Notes: generated from the sequence alone by a model not told the origin. A stretch of 64,000 nt of DNA from Opisthorchis felineus (GCA_004794785.1 SJOL01009519.1:815156-879155); one strand, 5' to 3'; positions 12,901 through 25,000 are shown, numbered from the stretch's first letter. Program-made: numbers and translations.

Positions 12901-14229
12901 CGCTAGAAAACTTGCCTCATGGAAATTGGTTGTTTAAAGTAGCGTGATGGCCATCATTATGTCTTTCAAGGGAGACTGTACGGCAAATTAAGCTGCGAAG
13001 GAAGACCATTCCCACAGATTTTATGTAGAGGACCGATAGTTTTTGAAGCTAGCATGAGATTAACTGATCTAAGACGTTCAGTTTGCAAGACCACTTCTCG
13101 AAATCCGCTGGGAGTTGTTAGCGGTGATGAATTATCTTACAAGGTAGCGATGCATGGTATTAATTGTTTGTACGATCAGAGAGATGTGTAAGAGCACATG
13201 CGGCAATGAAGGATTGCTTATGCGAGTAGCTTCGGGCATTCGATGATCGATAGTTTCAGCTGTCACCGAACGTGAATTCAACTTGGGGATCAAAGCCCGT
13301 GGGATACGCATTGTCGACGATTCCAAGGAAGTATTAAACCGCTTCTCGGTTTTTCACATAGGTTGACTCGAGCACACATGACCGTACATTGGCCACTTCA
13401 CAGATATCCAGTGGACACAACTTGCTGAAGTTGTACCAAAGTCACGCTGTCCTGACGTGATAACTCTGGTTACTCCGAATCGGTAAAAAGCACTCGACTT
13501 GGGAATTTCTCCTCTTCCTAAACTGGGATTACTTGACCGGCGAGTCTTGAAAGGTAGTCTTCTGAAACAACCGGACCACGGATATGTTCGCCCGTTCAAA
13601 GAGATTATCCAACTGAGTCCACAGTGCACTAGGACGTCAGCACCAAACGCGCTCAGTCGAAGTCCAAGTATGGCAAACGAAACGCACCACGAATAGCTCT
13701 ACAAAGAGCCTAATTCGAGTCTAATGCCTTCGCCTGGTGTGAGCTAACGAAAGTAGTCGCACTGGAACTGTAGAACTGGGGGCGTTTGGAATACGAATTC
13801 TCACTATCCTTAGTTCACTTTGGGCACTGCCGCTGCCTGTATTCGTTATCACCCCGCTGGACAGTAGCACGATGCTTCATTTGCTTTCAGACACTTTAAC
13901 CATTTCTGCATAGTTTCGATAGTATTTGATTTACTTTCTCATTGTAGCCATGGGGAGTCCGCCTGTTTCTGGATCAGCCAGGATGTATGGAGTATCTCCT
14001 GAATCGTAGCACAGAGGTTGGTCTCCCTGAAGTATCTCAGTTGATGCAGACCAAATACGACATTGTGGAAAATATTTTGACAACAATGGATTTATACAAA
14101 ACCTGTGAAGTGCCCGAATTCCATGTTCACTTGAGACCCGAGCAGCTTGCTTGCCTGAAGCTGTACATCAAGGAAGGAGTTTGGGGTGCACAACATGCAC
14201 AAGCAACTATCGCGATGCAGTCAGGTTGA
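2963..14229 (+). CDS. PSMD5: 26S proteasome non-ATPase regulatory subunit 5 (S5b), seven exons
   Basis: Spliced model: 2963-3328, 3367-3502, 3540-3643, 3682-3934, 6179-6376, 11873-12195, 13948-14229. All introns are GT-AG, all phases agree and no internal stop appears; the product is about 553 aa (human protein about 504). PSMD5 is a cytosolic HEAT/ARM-repeat chaperone. It binds the ATPase subunit PSMC2 during assembly of the 19S base, and is not part of mature proteasomes. Landmarks that line up with the family as I remember it are HENLTVYKAA, ISKLESSGLL, DPFGHLLMPGYLAFFG, DGRKLLRTHLGR, MRLAALRTIRSMATQPW and QPGCMEYLLNRS. An in-frame TGA directly precedes the ATG. The first three introns are 37-38 nt; the others are large and hold LINE and SINE debris. 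Confidence 0.88.
4580..5790 (+). mobile_element. RTE-like LINE fragment (reverse transcriptase, 3' part) in PSMD5 intron 4
   Basis: Broken reading frames encode RT palm sequence (SGVREDCPLSPFLFIFVIDT, then [14 protein letters not shown] with the catalytic YADD at about 4757) and the family's C-terminal signature (LRWLGHVLRMPVDGLPRRVL, GGQTMTWQRSMK, LLGWGPRDGPHQWLETL). Several stops and frameshifts interrupt it and the 5' half is absent, so it is a dead, 5'-truncated copy. It ends in a GATGAT-rich tail near 5770-5785, as expected for a LINE 3' end. Confidence 0.85.
6179..6376 (+). CDS. PSMD5: PSMD5 exon 5
   Basis: Acceptor CTCTGAAG precedes GA TAC TTG, so the split glycine codon (G from exon 4, GA here) gives MPGYLAFFGC. 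The exon encodes VARQHPVIWIPVDKCS, then ESVGHIAASTDGRKLLRTHL, and ends at CTC G|GTAAGT in phase 1. The FFG and DGRKLL positions match PSMD5 of other animals. The open frame continues upstream of 6179 but that part has no family similarity. Confidence 0.85.
6377..10239. other. PSMD5 intron 5, first part
   Basis: Non-coding for PSMD5. Four short + strand frames cluster between 7364 and 8296 (products up to 107 aa, for example HPNFEITRVGEHDTCPWISC). I do not recognise them, and they are not in PSMD5 of other animals. They may be decayed retroelement or a retrocopy. Nothing is recognised elsewhere in this stretch. Confidence 0.4.
10240..10435 (+). mobile_element. RTE-like LINE scrap (RT C-terminus)
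   Basis: A short frame reads SWLGHALRIPNRRLPKPRW, the same signature as LRWLGHVLRMPVDGLPRRVL in the 4.6-5.8 kb copy, then degenerates. Isolated fragment within PSMD5 intron 5. Confidence 0.7.
10913..11068 (-). repeat. Diverged tRNA-derived SINE, reverse orientation
   Basis: B box complement GGGTTCGAACC near 11006-11016 and a tRNA-like head ending near 11068. The body (AAGCACGAGAGTTGAGATACTGCCA) matches the family. It is shorter and more diverged than the copies at 55.9 and 62.2 kb. Confidence 0.7.
11069..11872. other. PSMD5 intron 5, last part
   Basis: No repeat or coding frame recognised. It ends with the acceptor GTAGCTCCCACAG at 11872. Confidence 0.4.
11873..12195 (+). CDS. PSMD5: PSMD5 exon 6
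   Basis: Starts GA CGC TTA AAA, completing a glycine from exon 5 to give GRLKLLLVKLGRFVQ. It encodes SVDCVADFLSRPSVLSN and FPDMRLAALRTIRSMATQ, and ends CAA|GTCAGT in phase 0. It is about 18 residues longer than the matching human segment, mostly in the middle (around DSNHAGIESRR), which may be a fluke-specific insertion. Confidence 0.85.
12196..13947 (+). other. PSMD5 intron 6 with an unassigned open frame
   Basis: Mostly featureless. A 77-codon frame at 12704-12937 (FTDLRALMKNGLDYAVYRVP..LADLFEKQ) follows a good acceptor (CCTTGTTTCAG). It cannot belong to PSMD5, because exon 6 joins exon 7 directly in phase with conserved ATQ|PW. It could be a cryptic exon or transposon debris. Confidence 0.4.
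13948..14229 (+). CDS. PSMD5: PSMD5 exon 7 (C-terminus)
   Basis: Acceptor CTCATTGTAG|CCA opens the exon with PWGVRLFLDQPGCMEYLLNR, which corresponds to the C-terminal block PWAQKL..PGFVEYVVDRS in the human protein. It then reads TKYDIVENILTT and LKLYIKEGVWG and stops with TGA at 14227-14229. No clear AATAAA lies close downstream. Confidence 0.88.
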   Translation, partial: PWGVRLFLDQPGCMEYLLNRSTEVGLPEVSQLMQTKYDIVENILTTMDLYKTCEVPEFHVHLRPEQLACLKLYIKEGVWGAQHAQATIAMQSG

Positions 14230-14894
14230 CTGGCTATGCTCCTGTTTATTGGGGTATTTTTATATATCCGGTTATCTCCTCCCCTTATGTTTCAACCCTG
14301 AACTGATTTATACAGTAAGGTTTTGCTGGTTGTATGGACACCGATGCACACTTCCAACATAAAAAGATGACAGAACACGACTACCTGTTGGTTCCCTTAT
14401 GACATCTTGCTAACTCCTAGAGCAGATCTTTTCAATTTGGGTGGGATTGTATGGCGGTTATATTGGTCACCCGTTGCTGCCTATAACAAAAAATAAGCGC
14501 GTTCTCCGAATTGATGTCGCGATTTAATTCTCATTCACAAAGTGGTCATATAACGCCGACTGTATGTTGTTTTGTTGTGATGTCATATTTTGAACTGAAA
14601 TCTTTGGTTTACCGCCTAGTAGTGATCACTAGATTGCTGAAACCCGAATATGTTGTATCTAGTAATATGGATGTAACACCGCAAGAGTTGTCTGTCTTTG
14701 CGCAAAAGATCTAACATTGCGAATCTGACTGCTTTTAATCGGATCCCTGGGTACCGTTCCTTCGGTTTTATCCGAATTAGAGGTCTCATCCCCCATTGCG
14801 AATTGTGGAGGCAACCGAAGCGACTGGCGTCACAAGTATCGAAGATATCTCTTCCCCTTTTTGCCGGAACTAGGCCTAAATATTGGTAACCCGG
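14230..14894. other. PSMD5 3' flank
   Basis: Presumed 3' UTR and flank; no coding frame recognised. An AATAAG-like sequence near 14491 is a weak poly(A) signal candidate. Confidence 0.35.
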
Positions 14895-15195
14895 GTATGT
14901 TTATTGGCTGTTAATCAGGTGACAGTCGATCTTTTCGTCTAGATTGGCACGTGGCTTGCAAACATTTTGTTATCATATGAAGTCACCATTAGTGTTCGGT
15001 TGGGTCGGCATTTCCTCCACCTCTGCATGCGTTCATATAGTTCCCAAAGCGTACCTCATACCTCTAGCGTGATATAGAAGAGTGTTGGTAGCTCAGATTG
15101 TTCAGCTGGTGGTCGCACTTCTGTTGTAAATGTTTCGTCACCAGTCAAGTCAAGGTGACATCACCAGTGCGTCATTGTGTAGCGGAACGGTGCGG
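14895..15195 (-). repeat. Two diverged Penelope-type terminal-repeat copies
   Basis: At 14895-15000 the block TTATTGGCTGTTAATCAGGTG..TTGCAAACATTTTGT resembles the repeat family. A second copy begins at about 15083 (GTTGGTAGCTCAG..) and carries the stem-loop in reverse: TGTTTCGTCACC, loop, GGTGACATCACCAGTG. Its reverse complement has a perfect six-base GTCACC/GGTGAC stem before GAAAC. It lies upstream of the endonuclease fragment at 15.6 kb. Confidence 0.6.
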
Positions 15196-15629
15196 TGCGT
15201 CGGTGGCTGTGCGTTGACTACCGACATGAGCGAGTTTGTATACATGCTTCGGTTATGATTGATTGCCTCACTGACTAACCCTACTGATTGGATTTCTCAC
15301 TCGCGTTCTGATTGGCCGTTGTCCAAGTAAAAATGACCTCTCTGATTCGTACCTTGTGCCTTTACCGCACTAGTCCCGCGGTCGATCCTGTCGTCTGATC
15401 CGTTTGTCTGATACTCGTTTGTTTGCATTATTCGATTCAGTTCATGTTCTCTTTCTCATGAAGATGAATGGGCTGTGTCCAATTCGACGTGTCGGTTGTT
15501 TGAGTTCCTCGTAGGGCACTATGACCCCAGAAACTCCAGAAATCGCAACCACTTGAAATTTCGGTGGCATATAAACCGACTATCTAGTCGAGGAGATTCA
15601 TTTAACAATTAGCGGACGGAATCAGGCAA

Positions 15630-15970
15630 GGTAGCGAAAACAATGTTACCTACCAGGTAAAAAGCAGTTAAAGCTAACCGGAAGGAAACTATCGATGCGG
15701 ATCAACGAGCACAAGGAAACCTTAAGGGGACATGACCCATTTTTGATTTGCGCACATGAAGATTACGAAGGCGAACAAGAGAGGAACCCAATCAACCAAA
15801 ACGATAACCTGGACCCAGTCTATGCACCAACGAGCAAGAAATCACGAACTGAGTGGAATAAAGTAAACACAGCTGAGCCTCAGACAAACGGTTCAAACGA
15901 CGGGATCAACCGCGGGACGTCGGCAAATCATAACGGTAGTGAAAAATCCAATCAAAAGAAATACTCATAA
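15630..15970 (+). mobile_element. Penelope-like element, internally deleted GIY-YIG fragment
   Basis: Encodes MRINEHKETLRGHDPFLICA, then HEDYEGEQERNPINQ and NLDPVYAPTSKKSRTEWN. This is the same order as in the 0-0.5 kb copy (TRIEEHKAAVRRHGPLSLIS, HEDQEGHKF, LDQIYAPLRAK) but with the middle of the domain missing. The N-terminal YVGQTGR part is degraded. Non-functional copy between the two host genes. Confidence 0.7.
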
Positions 15971-18387
15971 TGGAAGGTCTCTCCTCAAAAGCATATGTCG
16001 AGTGCCAGTAAGGTCGGAGGCGCGACAACGAAGGCGGCCAGCAGCCAACATTGTCACGGATATCACAACATCACATCAAAGTGTTGACGCTGCCCTCGCA
16101 CCTCAAGCACCGCCTAACCGACCCTAATTGCGTGACTTAAAAGCTGTCATTTTTGCCATAGCCTCAAACACTTACTCTGCTTTTATGCAAGCATTTTAGC
16201 GGTTTATCCTGTTTGTAACTGGCTGATTTATCTTATTCATTCTGGGGTATTGTTGTCCGTCGAGGATCGGTTCGTTTTTTCAATGCATGTAGACTGTGAC
16301 CAATTGTACGCCGTTTAGCCATAAATAAGGTGATTTTCCCGATTAATAGAATTCTGCAGGACAGCGGTTCCTATTGGTTTTGCAGCAAATCGGTTGCCGT
16401 CACGCAAGCGTCATTACCGGTGTCACGTGATAGCCGCCACTTCCTGCTTTTGACAAAGGTTACGTTTGGGAGATATCTTTTTTCGTGAGGTAACTGCACT
16501 TGTTTGACGTCTCGTCATTCAGAAGCTGTCTGCTATCTGGTGTATTCGGATAGGACGATGCCTTATTCCCTAGTTAAGCTGGTGTGGACGTATACAGTGT
16601 GATTCGGGATAACGCAGACTGGGGTCAGCAGTAGTAATTTACGTCTGCCTATGACTGCAAGGAAAATCTCCATTTATTGAGTATCTTTTAGTGAGAAGGT
16701 TATTGTGCCGAACAGTGACTCATAGTTGACATTCCAATGTTCACAGGGCGGGAGAGTATCACTGTAACGGTGTACACTGCTGATGAAACGTGCGAGTGAC
16801 ATATGTTCGAGACAGTTCAAAGCGCCGCTCCCGCGTCCACTCGAACGCTGTTAGAATTGATTGAGCCACGCGACTGTTCATTTGCGCTAAATATGCCCCG
16901 CAAAGTCCAGTACTTTTAAGAATGTTAATTACTCAAAACTGTACAAATGAGGTGCGTGCTTTGTAATAACTAACCGTGTTTCCCAACAAACAACTCTACG
17001 ATCGGAGGCCCTCTTCTTTTCACCACTTGGTGAGCCCGAATACATCCATCAATTACCCTCACCTGTGTCTCCAACTAGCCGGTTTAATACCGTACATTGG
17101 TGCATCGTTTCAACAGGCGCGTTGAACCAGGTGAGGGTGTTCGAGAACCTCGGCTTGGGTAGTTGAATCCTGGCATGACAGCGAAATCAGAACACCGGAT
17201 GGTTGGGCGGAAAACATTAGTCGGAAGGCTCAATGGCCAAGACTACTCAGGACTGCTACATCTAACAGACCGTCGGCAACCACGGAAACCCGCCACTGTC
17301 CCATTAGGAAGAACTTGAGTGTGCAACGACTAGAGATGTAGACTCAAGCAAATGGTAACTGACACCGAGGTAGTCGAAATAACTTACGGTCATACTACGC
17401 CAATCGTTTTTATCTGCCCAGAATTCCCATTCTTAGACAACAAATCTGTCATTCTGAGCATCACATCAAAGGTCTCCGACGAAACCGATCGACTGGCACG
17501 CGAGCATGCACTTGAACAATGTGGCCTACCAATGCTGATAAACTCAATGAACGTCCGACCACGTAACTTCGCTGGTTCCATTTTCTCGCTACATTCATGC
17601 AGTGTTGTACAGACCCAGCTTGCGTCTCAACTAATGACCAACGTTTGTTTGATGTTCAGTATGTCGCCTAAAACGCAGCTGTCTCATGAAAGTCACTGCT
17701 AAGCAAAAAACTCTGAACTAGAAAAGTAACTGTTGGATGTGAGCTGACCAACTTTCCTAATGAACAGGTAGCCTCCCTGCATGGAAACACACCAGTACCG
17801 GATACTGGCCCTTCTCCGATATTACAGTACGAAATGTATGTATCCCGGTAAAGTAAATTTGCTTGTGGATTCTTGGTAATCATGAGATTGGTTTGATGTT
17901 TAACGGCAGAATTATTTTAAGACCGTTGTTCCAATGTGATTTGTGGCGAGGTACGATCACTACGTCTGAACCGTTGCACGACCTGCTACAAATTTGAGAT
18001 TCCGGTTGGCCGAGCCATACGCGAAACGCAGGAAGATATTCTCACATTTATTTGATGAGCTTGAGTGAACCACCGTCCACTTCGTGAGGTTGCTGAGGGT
18101 ACGTAGATCACGAAATATAGATACAATGGGACTGGTAGATAAAATATCCATCCGCCACTTCTGATTCTTTTAATCGGGAGACTTATGACAACCATCGTCA
18201 TCAGCTCCGAACTGTTTCTATGTACAGATGCCACATTTTCACTCATCGAACATATGGGAGAAAGTGTATGAGAGTTCACGCGGCCTAAATACATATGATA
18301 AAGCAGTCATCATTGTTACCGTTGACAGCAACATCGGAGTTACCTCATTGCCTTTATTACTCTTATTGCTATAATATTTTTATTATT
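15971..18387. other. Intergenic region between convergent genes
   Basis: Probable tail of the Penelope copy up to about 16130. A 116-codon + frame at 17352-17702 (KVSDETDRLAREHALEQCGL) is the longest open frame; I do not recognise it. The rest shows no feature. Confidence 0.4.
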
Positions 18388-18582
18388 GGTTGTTGATTAG
18401 CTGGCTGTTGATCTGTTCGCCGAGTTTGGCAATTGGCTTGCAAACGTTTCTTCACCATACGAGCAGACATCATCAGTGTGCAGTTATGTGGCCCTGATTA
18501 TGTCTCCTCGTATGGTGACAAAACGTCTGCAATTCAATTGCCAAGCTCGGCGAACAGATGAATAGCCAGCTGATCAACAACC
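18388..18582. repeat. Long inverted repeat of Penelope-type terminal sequence
   Basis: Two 76-base arms (18388-18463 and 18507-18582) are inverted copies of each other at roughly 88 percent identity by eye, separated by 43 bases. Each holds the shared blocks TTGTTGAT..AGCTGGCT, TCTGTTCGCCGAG, GGCAATT and CACCATACGAG. Transcribed, this would form a strong hairpin. It lies 0.2 kb beyond the MYBBP1A stop codon. Confidence 0.75.
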
Positions 18583-18791
18583 AATAAGCTCTCCCGAGCT
18601 ACCAATATTTCAACACATTACTATTATTTTTATCATGATCATCATAAAGCGGTAACGATGAATCATCGTCCCCCACCCCAAAGTGAGGAAGCTCGGCTTT
18701 GTTTGCGGTCTATGCGGTGGATCAGTTAGGAGACAGAGTTGATACAAATATCCGTTGTGTATTTCTGTACAATATAGGAACAAGCTCAAGG

Positions 18792-19062
18792 TTATGATAG
18801 TTTCTGCTTCTTAGTGTCCTTGCGTTTGTAAGAGGTATGTTTCCGCTTTAGCGAGGGCACATGGTGCGATTCACCAGTTTTCAAAGGTTTCCGTGCTTTA
18901 GGCTTCTCGATCCCATTTTGTGTTGTCTTCACACGTTCAGCTCCTTTGCTCTTGTTCAAAGCGACCAGTTTTTCTTGCCGTAGCAACGCCTTTTCTTTCC
19001 GCCTGGCCCGCCGCGCCTGCTTTCGCTGAGCCTTTATTGCTTGCTTCTCTTCTTTGCTAAGC
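18792..19062 (-). CDS. MYBBP1A: MYBBP1A terminal exon (basic tail)
   Basis: Encodes [20 protein letters not shown], then [20 protein letters not shown] and a Lys/Arg-rich end [20 protein letters not shown], typical of nucleolar localisation tails. The acceptor GATTTCAG gives a start at 19062 in phase 2 (19083 is an alternative, after TTTAAG). The preceding resolved exon ends in phase 0, so a further exon is expected between 21.38 and 19.06 kb. Confidence 0.8.
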
Positions 19063-22000
19063 CTGAAATCCGAATAGAAACGCCTTAAATTATTCGGGTG
19101 ATAAGCAACGCTTGTTGGAAATATCTTACTCGTAGGGTGTGAGAAACAGTGTGACTGCTTCAATATCGACGGGTTTGGGGTGAGCTTAGTCTTCAATAGG
19201 CTAGGAACGGTAATTTTAAAACCGTTCAGATAGGTGCAATTCAGATCCAGGTGCGAAAGTAGGGCATAGCGAAGAAGGACGACTCGACAATTGCTGAGTA
19301 TTTAATGACTTCAGCCGTGTATTTAGTTTTGTTTATTATATTGCTCCGATTCGTTAGCAAGGAAGCATTATGCTTTAGATAACGCAGACTGGCTACCATC
19401 AGATGGATTCAATGTACTGACACGGGTGTCTCAGTTACAAATAAACAAGTGATGAACAACAGGCATTGTGGGATTTGAGGAAAGAGCGCTAAAATACTAT
19501 TATCTCCGTCATCTCAGAACAACCGACTGCACTGAAGGAGGTGGAAGGACACCTTATTCGACGAGACATTCTTATACCCCCGGAAGCCTCATTTTTGTTC
19601 GGGTGTCTAAGCGGCGAAAACAGCAAGATATAGCGTAGGTAACAACTCACCCTTCAGCATTTACCGATTGATTGAAGAAGTTCGCGAATTTGCGTGCAGG
19701 TTTACGAATGACACTTTTGCAAGGCAAATTTCGCAGGATTTGAATGAGCTTCGGTTCAAGGATCTGGAATGGTGAATGACATCAAGTGTTGGGTGCTTAT
19801 TAAAGTCATTTAAATTTGTCAATTGTTCCGCGAGTCAAGAGAATACCTCGAGATAGGCATCCTGTGAAGCACTATCAGCGAATTCGCCCACGTACGAATT
19901 GTATGTATCCTTGCGAAGGTTGTAGCCTATTCAATGCTGGAAAATACAATGTTACGAGTTCGTGGGATGATATCACCAACTCAAGCGAATGGATGATTAA
20001 CTAAAACTGCTGTTGCGTAAACCGTACGATAAACAGCATGTGCTACGAATTCCTAGGAAATAGAGCCAATCCGTGCATAAGCTGTGTGGCTCTGGGGGCG
20101 AGATGACTCAGTGGTTAAAGCGCGAATTTACCGACTGGAAGGTGCGTGGTTCAAACCCGACCTTTGCCTCTCGACTTCCCCTGTCTAGGTTTGGGCAACC
20201 TGGCAGTACCGCAGCCCTCGTGCTTCCTTCCGGTGGCATGGCAGCTAGGCACCGAAAGGGTGCTACAGATGAACGATTTTTGTGTGTGGCTGTCCACGTA
20301 CTGATTGGCTTTGATGCACTAGAAACTCAACAATTCATATAAGAACGCTGGTTTTAATTTACACTCGGCCAGGAGAGCTCTTAAAAGTTACCTACCGGGG
20401 CTGTAGTACCTCGCTTGCCCTTCTTCACACGTAGCATTTTTGATTAAACGGCCTCTCCGATGCATTCAAAGGGTCGAAATTCGGTCCCTTTCCGAACCAG
20501 AGGCATCAGCGTGTTACGATCACTACACCGTACAACTGACGTTTGTTTAGTACACCGTTACGATTTGAACTAATTCGGCAATCACATCAAACCTATAGAA
20601 ATGTGGGGCGACACCTGCTACGTCGATTGGTCTACAACGACTGTACAGATAACAAGCAGTTCGTGGGCCTGTAAAAGACACGAAACGGTAAACAGATTTC
20701 TGATCAGGGGGTTGAATCTCGCGAAAATCCATCTGCTGTCCCCTTCATAGCTTTTAATGGCCACATATTCCAACTCAGACGAAAACCGTCTAAGCTTGAT
20801 GAAACAAGCTGTAGAAATGAGCTGCTGCGTTCTGGAATAACACGCAACCTTCGACATCGCCAACCAATTTCCAAGGACTGTAACCTAACCTAAGCAAAAT
20901 GTGAAAATCCCACTCCCGTAAGAACTGCGACGGACAATACATCCGCATTCATGGGGAGTTTCTCGTGATTGGTTAGGGGAAATCACCCACACACCGATAA
21001 TGAGATTTATGAAGTCCCGGATTTGTTAAATTCACTCGTCACCTGTGCTCGGATATTTTTAAGACCCGATCAACAACTGCAATCTGCTGTAAGAATTTTT
21101 CCACCTGAGGATTTCGGAGAAAAGTTTGAAGGGGGTTGTAGGTCGGCTGTTCTGCCTACAATTTACTGCGTCCGATACGATACTCCACACTGAAACCAGG
21201 AAAGCGCAAAATCCATAGCTGGTGAAAAAACTGCAACAGAATAACATAAAATACTAGTAATGCTTTTTAGCATTCGAGGCCCAAGTGAACCAGTGCCTTC
21301 CTATTGATGTCAGTAAAGTTGACATCGTCAAAATGGACAAGACGGACAAGGACAAGGAGCAAAAATCCAAAATTAACTCACCAGTTCGAAGCCCTGTTTT
21401 CGCGCAACTTTAGTAGCCCAGGTAAGAAGATTGAAAACAGCGGTCGCAACTGACAGCTTGGAGAACCAGACGAAACACCTGACATCTTCTACAGAATCAT
21501 AATCCAGGCCGGATAAAAATCGAATGGAGCGAGTGAAGATACGCTTAGGTACTTTGGAGAAATACGAGTCATCGTATCGCTTCTCCGCGAGCGCTTGAAA
21601 CAGCATCCCGAGCGCGTTGCAACAATTTGTATGCGCAAACAATTGAGCGCCATCGGGGGCTTTATTAGATGAGGATGCTGATTCCAGAAACTTGAAAAAC
21701 GCGTCCAGCATCAACGGCGTTGCTTGCGTAGCGAATACCTAAGTGAAAAAGCAAATATCTGGTTCGGGTCAGTGTGAATACCTCATGGGTGGAACGGGAA
21801 CAATAGGATTCTTCTGTTTTACTTTTAAAATGGACAACGATAGGCCTACACGGCAACGGCTCCTTACTGTTTCAATCGAGGGAGGACATTGTTGTCAGTC
21901 TACTACAAAAAATCAGTTGCTTCGTCCTAATAATTTATGCCGTGTGGACAAACCCGGCTAGGTAGCCGTTTTTCCTTTTGACGGTTTCAACGCTTCTTGT

Positions 22001-25000
22001 TAGTATCCCGTCCATATTCTGCTTCCACGAACTCCCATAGGATGAAAAACCTGTTGCGTATAAATCTCTCCTGAGGTAACCGATAATTTCCTTGGTCACT
22101 GCAACGTCAAGAAACTCAACGTCTTTTAGTTGACAGCTGCCGCTTAAAAAGCACTTTATCGACTTTGGTGATTCCGCCACGAACTTTCGGCAACCTATTT
22201 GAAACACCTTGTTTCCGTCAGAATGGGACAAGTGGCAGTGTTTGCGCGCACCTTCCACTCTCTGAGCATCTTCTTCCTCAAGTGACTAGGCCAGTCTTCA
22301 GGAAACCGATACAGTCTTTAATTTTATCGCTGTCCATGTTATCGAGTATTAGAACGTGCTCCAACTACCAGGAGCCCATTGTCAGTTTCCTAAGCACCGA
22401 ATACTGTTTGTTGGGTGACGCCTTAAATGTCCTGATCCATAGTCTAACTGTATGATTTCGCAGTGACCAAAACTCCTGAAGACTGAGGCCCAATGTACAG
22501 GCTTGGGTGACGACAGAGTATGGAGCCCCCGCACCATCGCTGACGGCTTGTGCGTCAAACACTAACACGAGTTGTGTTTGACATTTACCACACTCCTCGT
22601 TAATTGTTTAACATCACTAAGCTTTTAGAACAGATTTGCATTTTTGAAGGATCTGGACCAAGGAGGGCAATATCATCCTCATACTCAATTTCTGTGAGCG
22701 AACGTCCCGGGAGCATTTCGGCTCCCGAGGTTTCAGAGACAGGCAGGGAAATTTCAAGCAGCACATCAATAACAAAACTGAAGAGGAAAAGCGAGAGGAC
22801 AGTCGTGTTTTACACCACTGGACGTGGTGCATTCAGGTGAAAGATTGCTGTATACTCAAAGCCGTCCACAGGAGTTCGCATACAGTGCCCTCAAAAGGGG
22901 TATACATTTGGAAGGGACACCGCCAAAGTTTCTGACGATCGGCAGAGTCAAAAGCAGCTTTCATATCAAAACGATCAATCTGAGACGTTTGAAAGAGTGG
23001 CGTTGTTTAAGAACTTGTCTCAAGCTAAAGAGAGGACAGATTACATTACAGAAAATGCGAGTTTGGGGTGGACTGTGAAGCAGGAATAAGGAGAAACTTC
23101 GTACCAGCGGCATCTGCAACCAGACTATCGCAATGAGACAGCACTAATTAAAAATTCCATTCTATCATGTAAAAGATAGCATTATGGTCAATGAAAGTGA
23201 ACGTACCTGTGACTGGTGTAAAAGTGTAAGGAAAAAGCCACCGGCGATTGAAGACTTTCGTGTAGAAGTCACATAGATGAGAAACTCTTCCAGAAGTGGT
23301 TCTGATACAGTAACCAACAACCCTTCCGGTTCAGAACATGCCGAAGCCACGTGGAACTGCAACAAATAATGGTTTGTTGGGGAATCAGTGTCATTCGACT
23401 GATAGCATTGGAGGCTGACAACAGCAATGAATTAGTGGAGGAATTAAAACAGTCGATGAACGGAACACGTGTTTCCGATAACGGTTCGAATTTTCCCGTC
23501 TTGTCCCCCTCGAACTTTCAATTTTTTTCTCAAAATAACCAACAAATGTCACGACAGATTCGCTGAGTGCGTAAGACGACAAAGGGACACATGGAAATTA
23601 GAATAAATTGGGACGGCAAACCACAGAATGCAGATATCCCATATAGGAAAATATAGGAAGGCCAAATGATGTTTGATGCATTCACCCTTTTCAAGTGTGC
23701 TCTGATTGGCTTATCCACCCGTGTTACTGAACTGAACATCACCGATCCTACCCACCAAGCCGTCACCTACAGGCGAGTCAACATATTTTTCTGGCTTAGT
23801 TAATCAGATAAAATAGCTTCTTGTTAGATTTACTCCATGCATCCAAACTCGATTTGGATCCACTAGCTTGTAGTGGGTCAAAGACTGCTCACAACTATTC
23901 ACGATCCACGTGTAGCACCTGATAATTGTCAAGCAGTGACCTTGGAGTTTTGCAAGTGGTGATTACAGAGCTGGTGTGGTCTTTCCAGGAAAAGCGACTA
24001 AATGTCATGAAGTTGGCGGGCGCGTGGTGTTGAGGCGAACAAAGTGAAATCTGAACCTGAATATCAGTCGATCGTACGCCGCCACATCCCCCGATAAGTC
24101 CCAATCAGGAGGAAACGCCCAGTGGACTGATTTGTCCGAGTCGATCACATTTGCCTTGTTCAGCTAACCTGGCCGGAGTAAAACACGGGCCCGTCTTTCG
24201 GCAACTAACTAATCACAGGTAAGGCCCTTAATTACAATACGAATGCGGATATATTCCGCAGGGATTCACCATTAAGATGTCCGAAATAAGGGCAGCCTGA
24301 ATCTGAATTTCTGCAGCCAAGTGGAAGCAAATTTAAGCACATCACACCGACCAGGGTCAACAAACTGACGCCGAGCACCACACCAGACGGTGCAGGATGG
24401 GCACTAAAGTTATCCATCTTTTGTATTTATCTAGCAATGGCAATGAGTAACAGTAGTTTGCGTGTTGTTACACGCAAACGTCTCCAGAACTATTTTTCTT
24501 CTTCTAGGGAAACAGTTTTTGTGATTCGAAAACAGTGGACGACCACACCCGAGCAGCAGATGCAGTGACAGTGTCTAAAGGCTGTCAGAAAACGTTTTTA
24601 CTACGTCTAGGCTCCTTCTAAATTGAATCGAAGACACCGATTGCTGTAGTTTGGCTAAAATCCGGATTCCGAATAGTCCAGACCGCCATTACCGCACCTC
24701 AGGACCGTTGAAAACATGTCTCCCAACATTTAGAACTGAAGTTGGCATAGCGAATTTTTGCACCGCCTGTAGTATCCAGCAACGGAACAAGCAATGGATA
24801 GAGCTATCCTCGGTGCCTGCTGCTGACAGCTGTTCAGCAGGTGAAGGTCGCCGTATGCTAAAAGTAACGGCTATTGCCGATTTCCGATGGATTTGGCTTC
24901 CTATTCATTTCACACCGACCACTTATACAGTTCTGCCACAAACTTAGAAGGGAGCTGTCACTAGTCCCTTAAAAAGGATGCGACTACGCCTCACGGGAAT

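Noticed and set aside
20094..20170. tRNA gene suggested by A- and B-box sequences
   Set aside because: It is the head of a SINE: the fold is degenerate, and the 5' part is joined to the family's body and tail.
22617..22832. Repeated peptide [16 protein letters not shown] in three places
   Set aside because: Frame-shadow of the same LINE RT segment in the 22.7, 31.8 and 49.5 kb copies; the sense frame carries the RT similarity.
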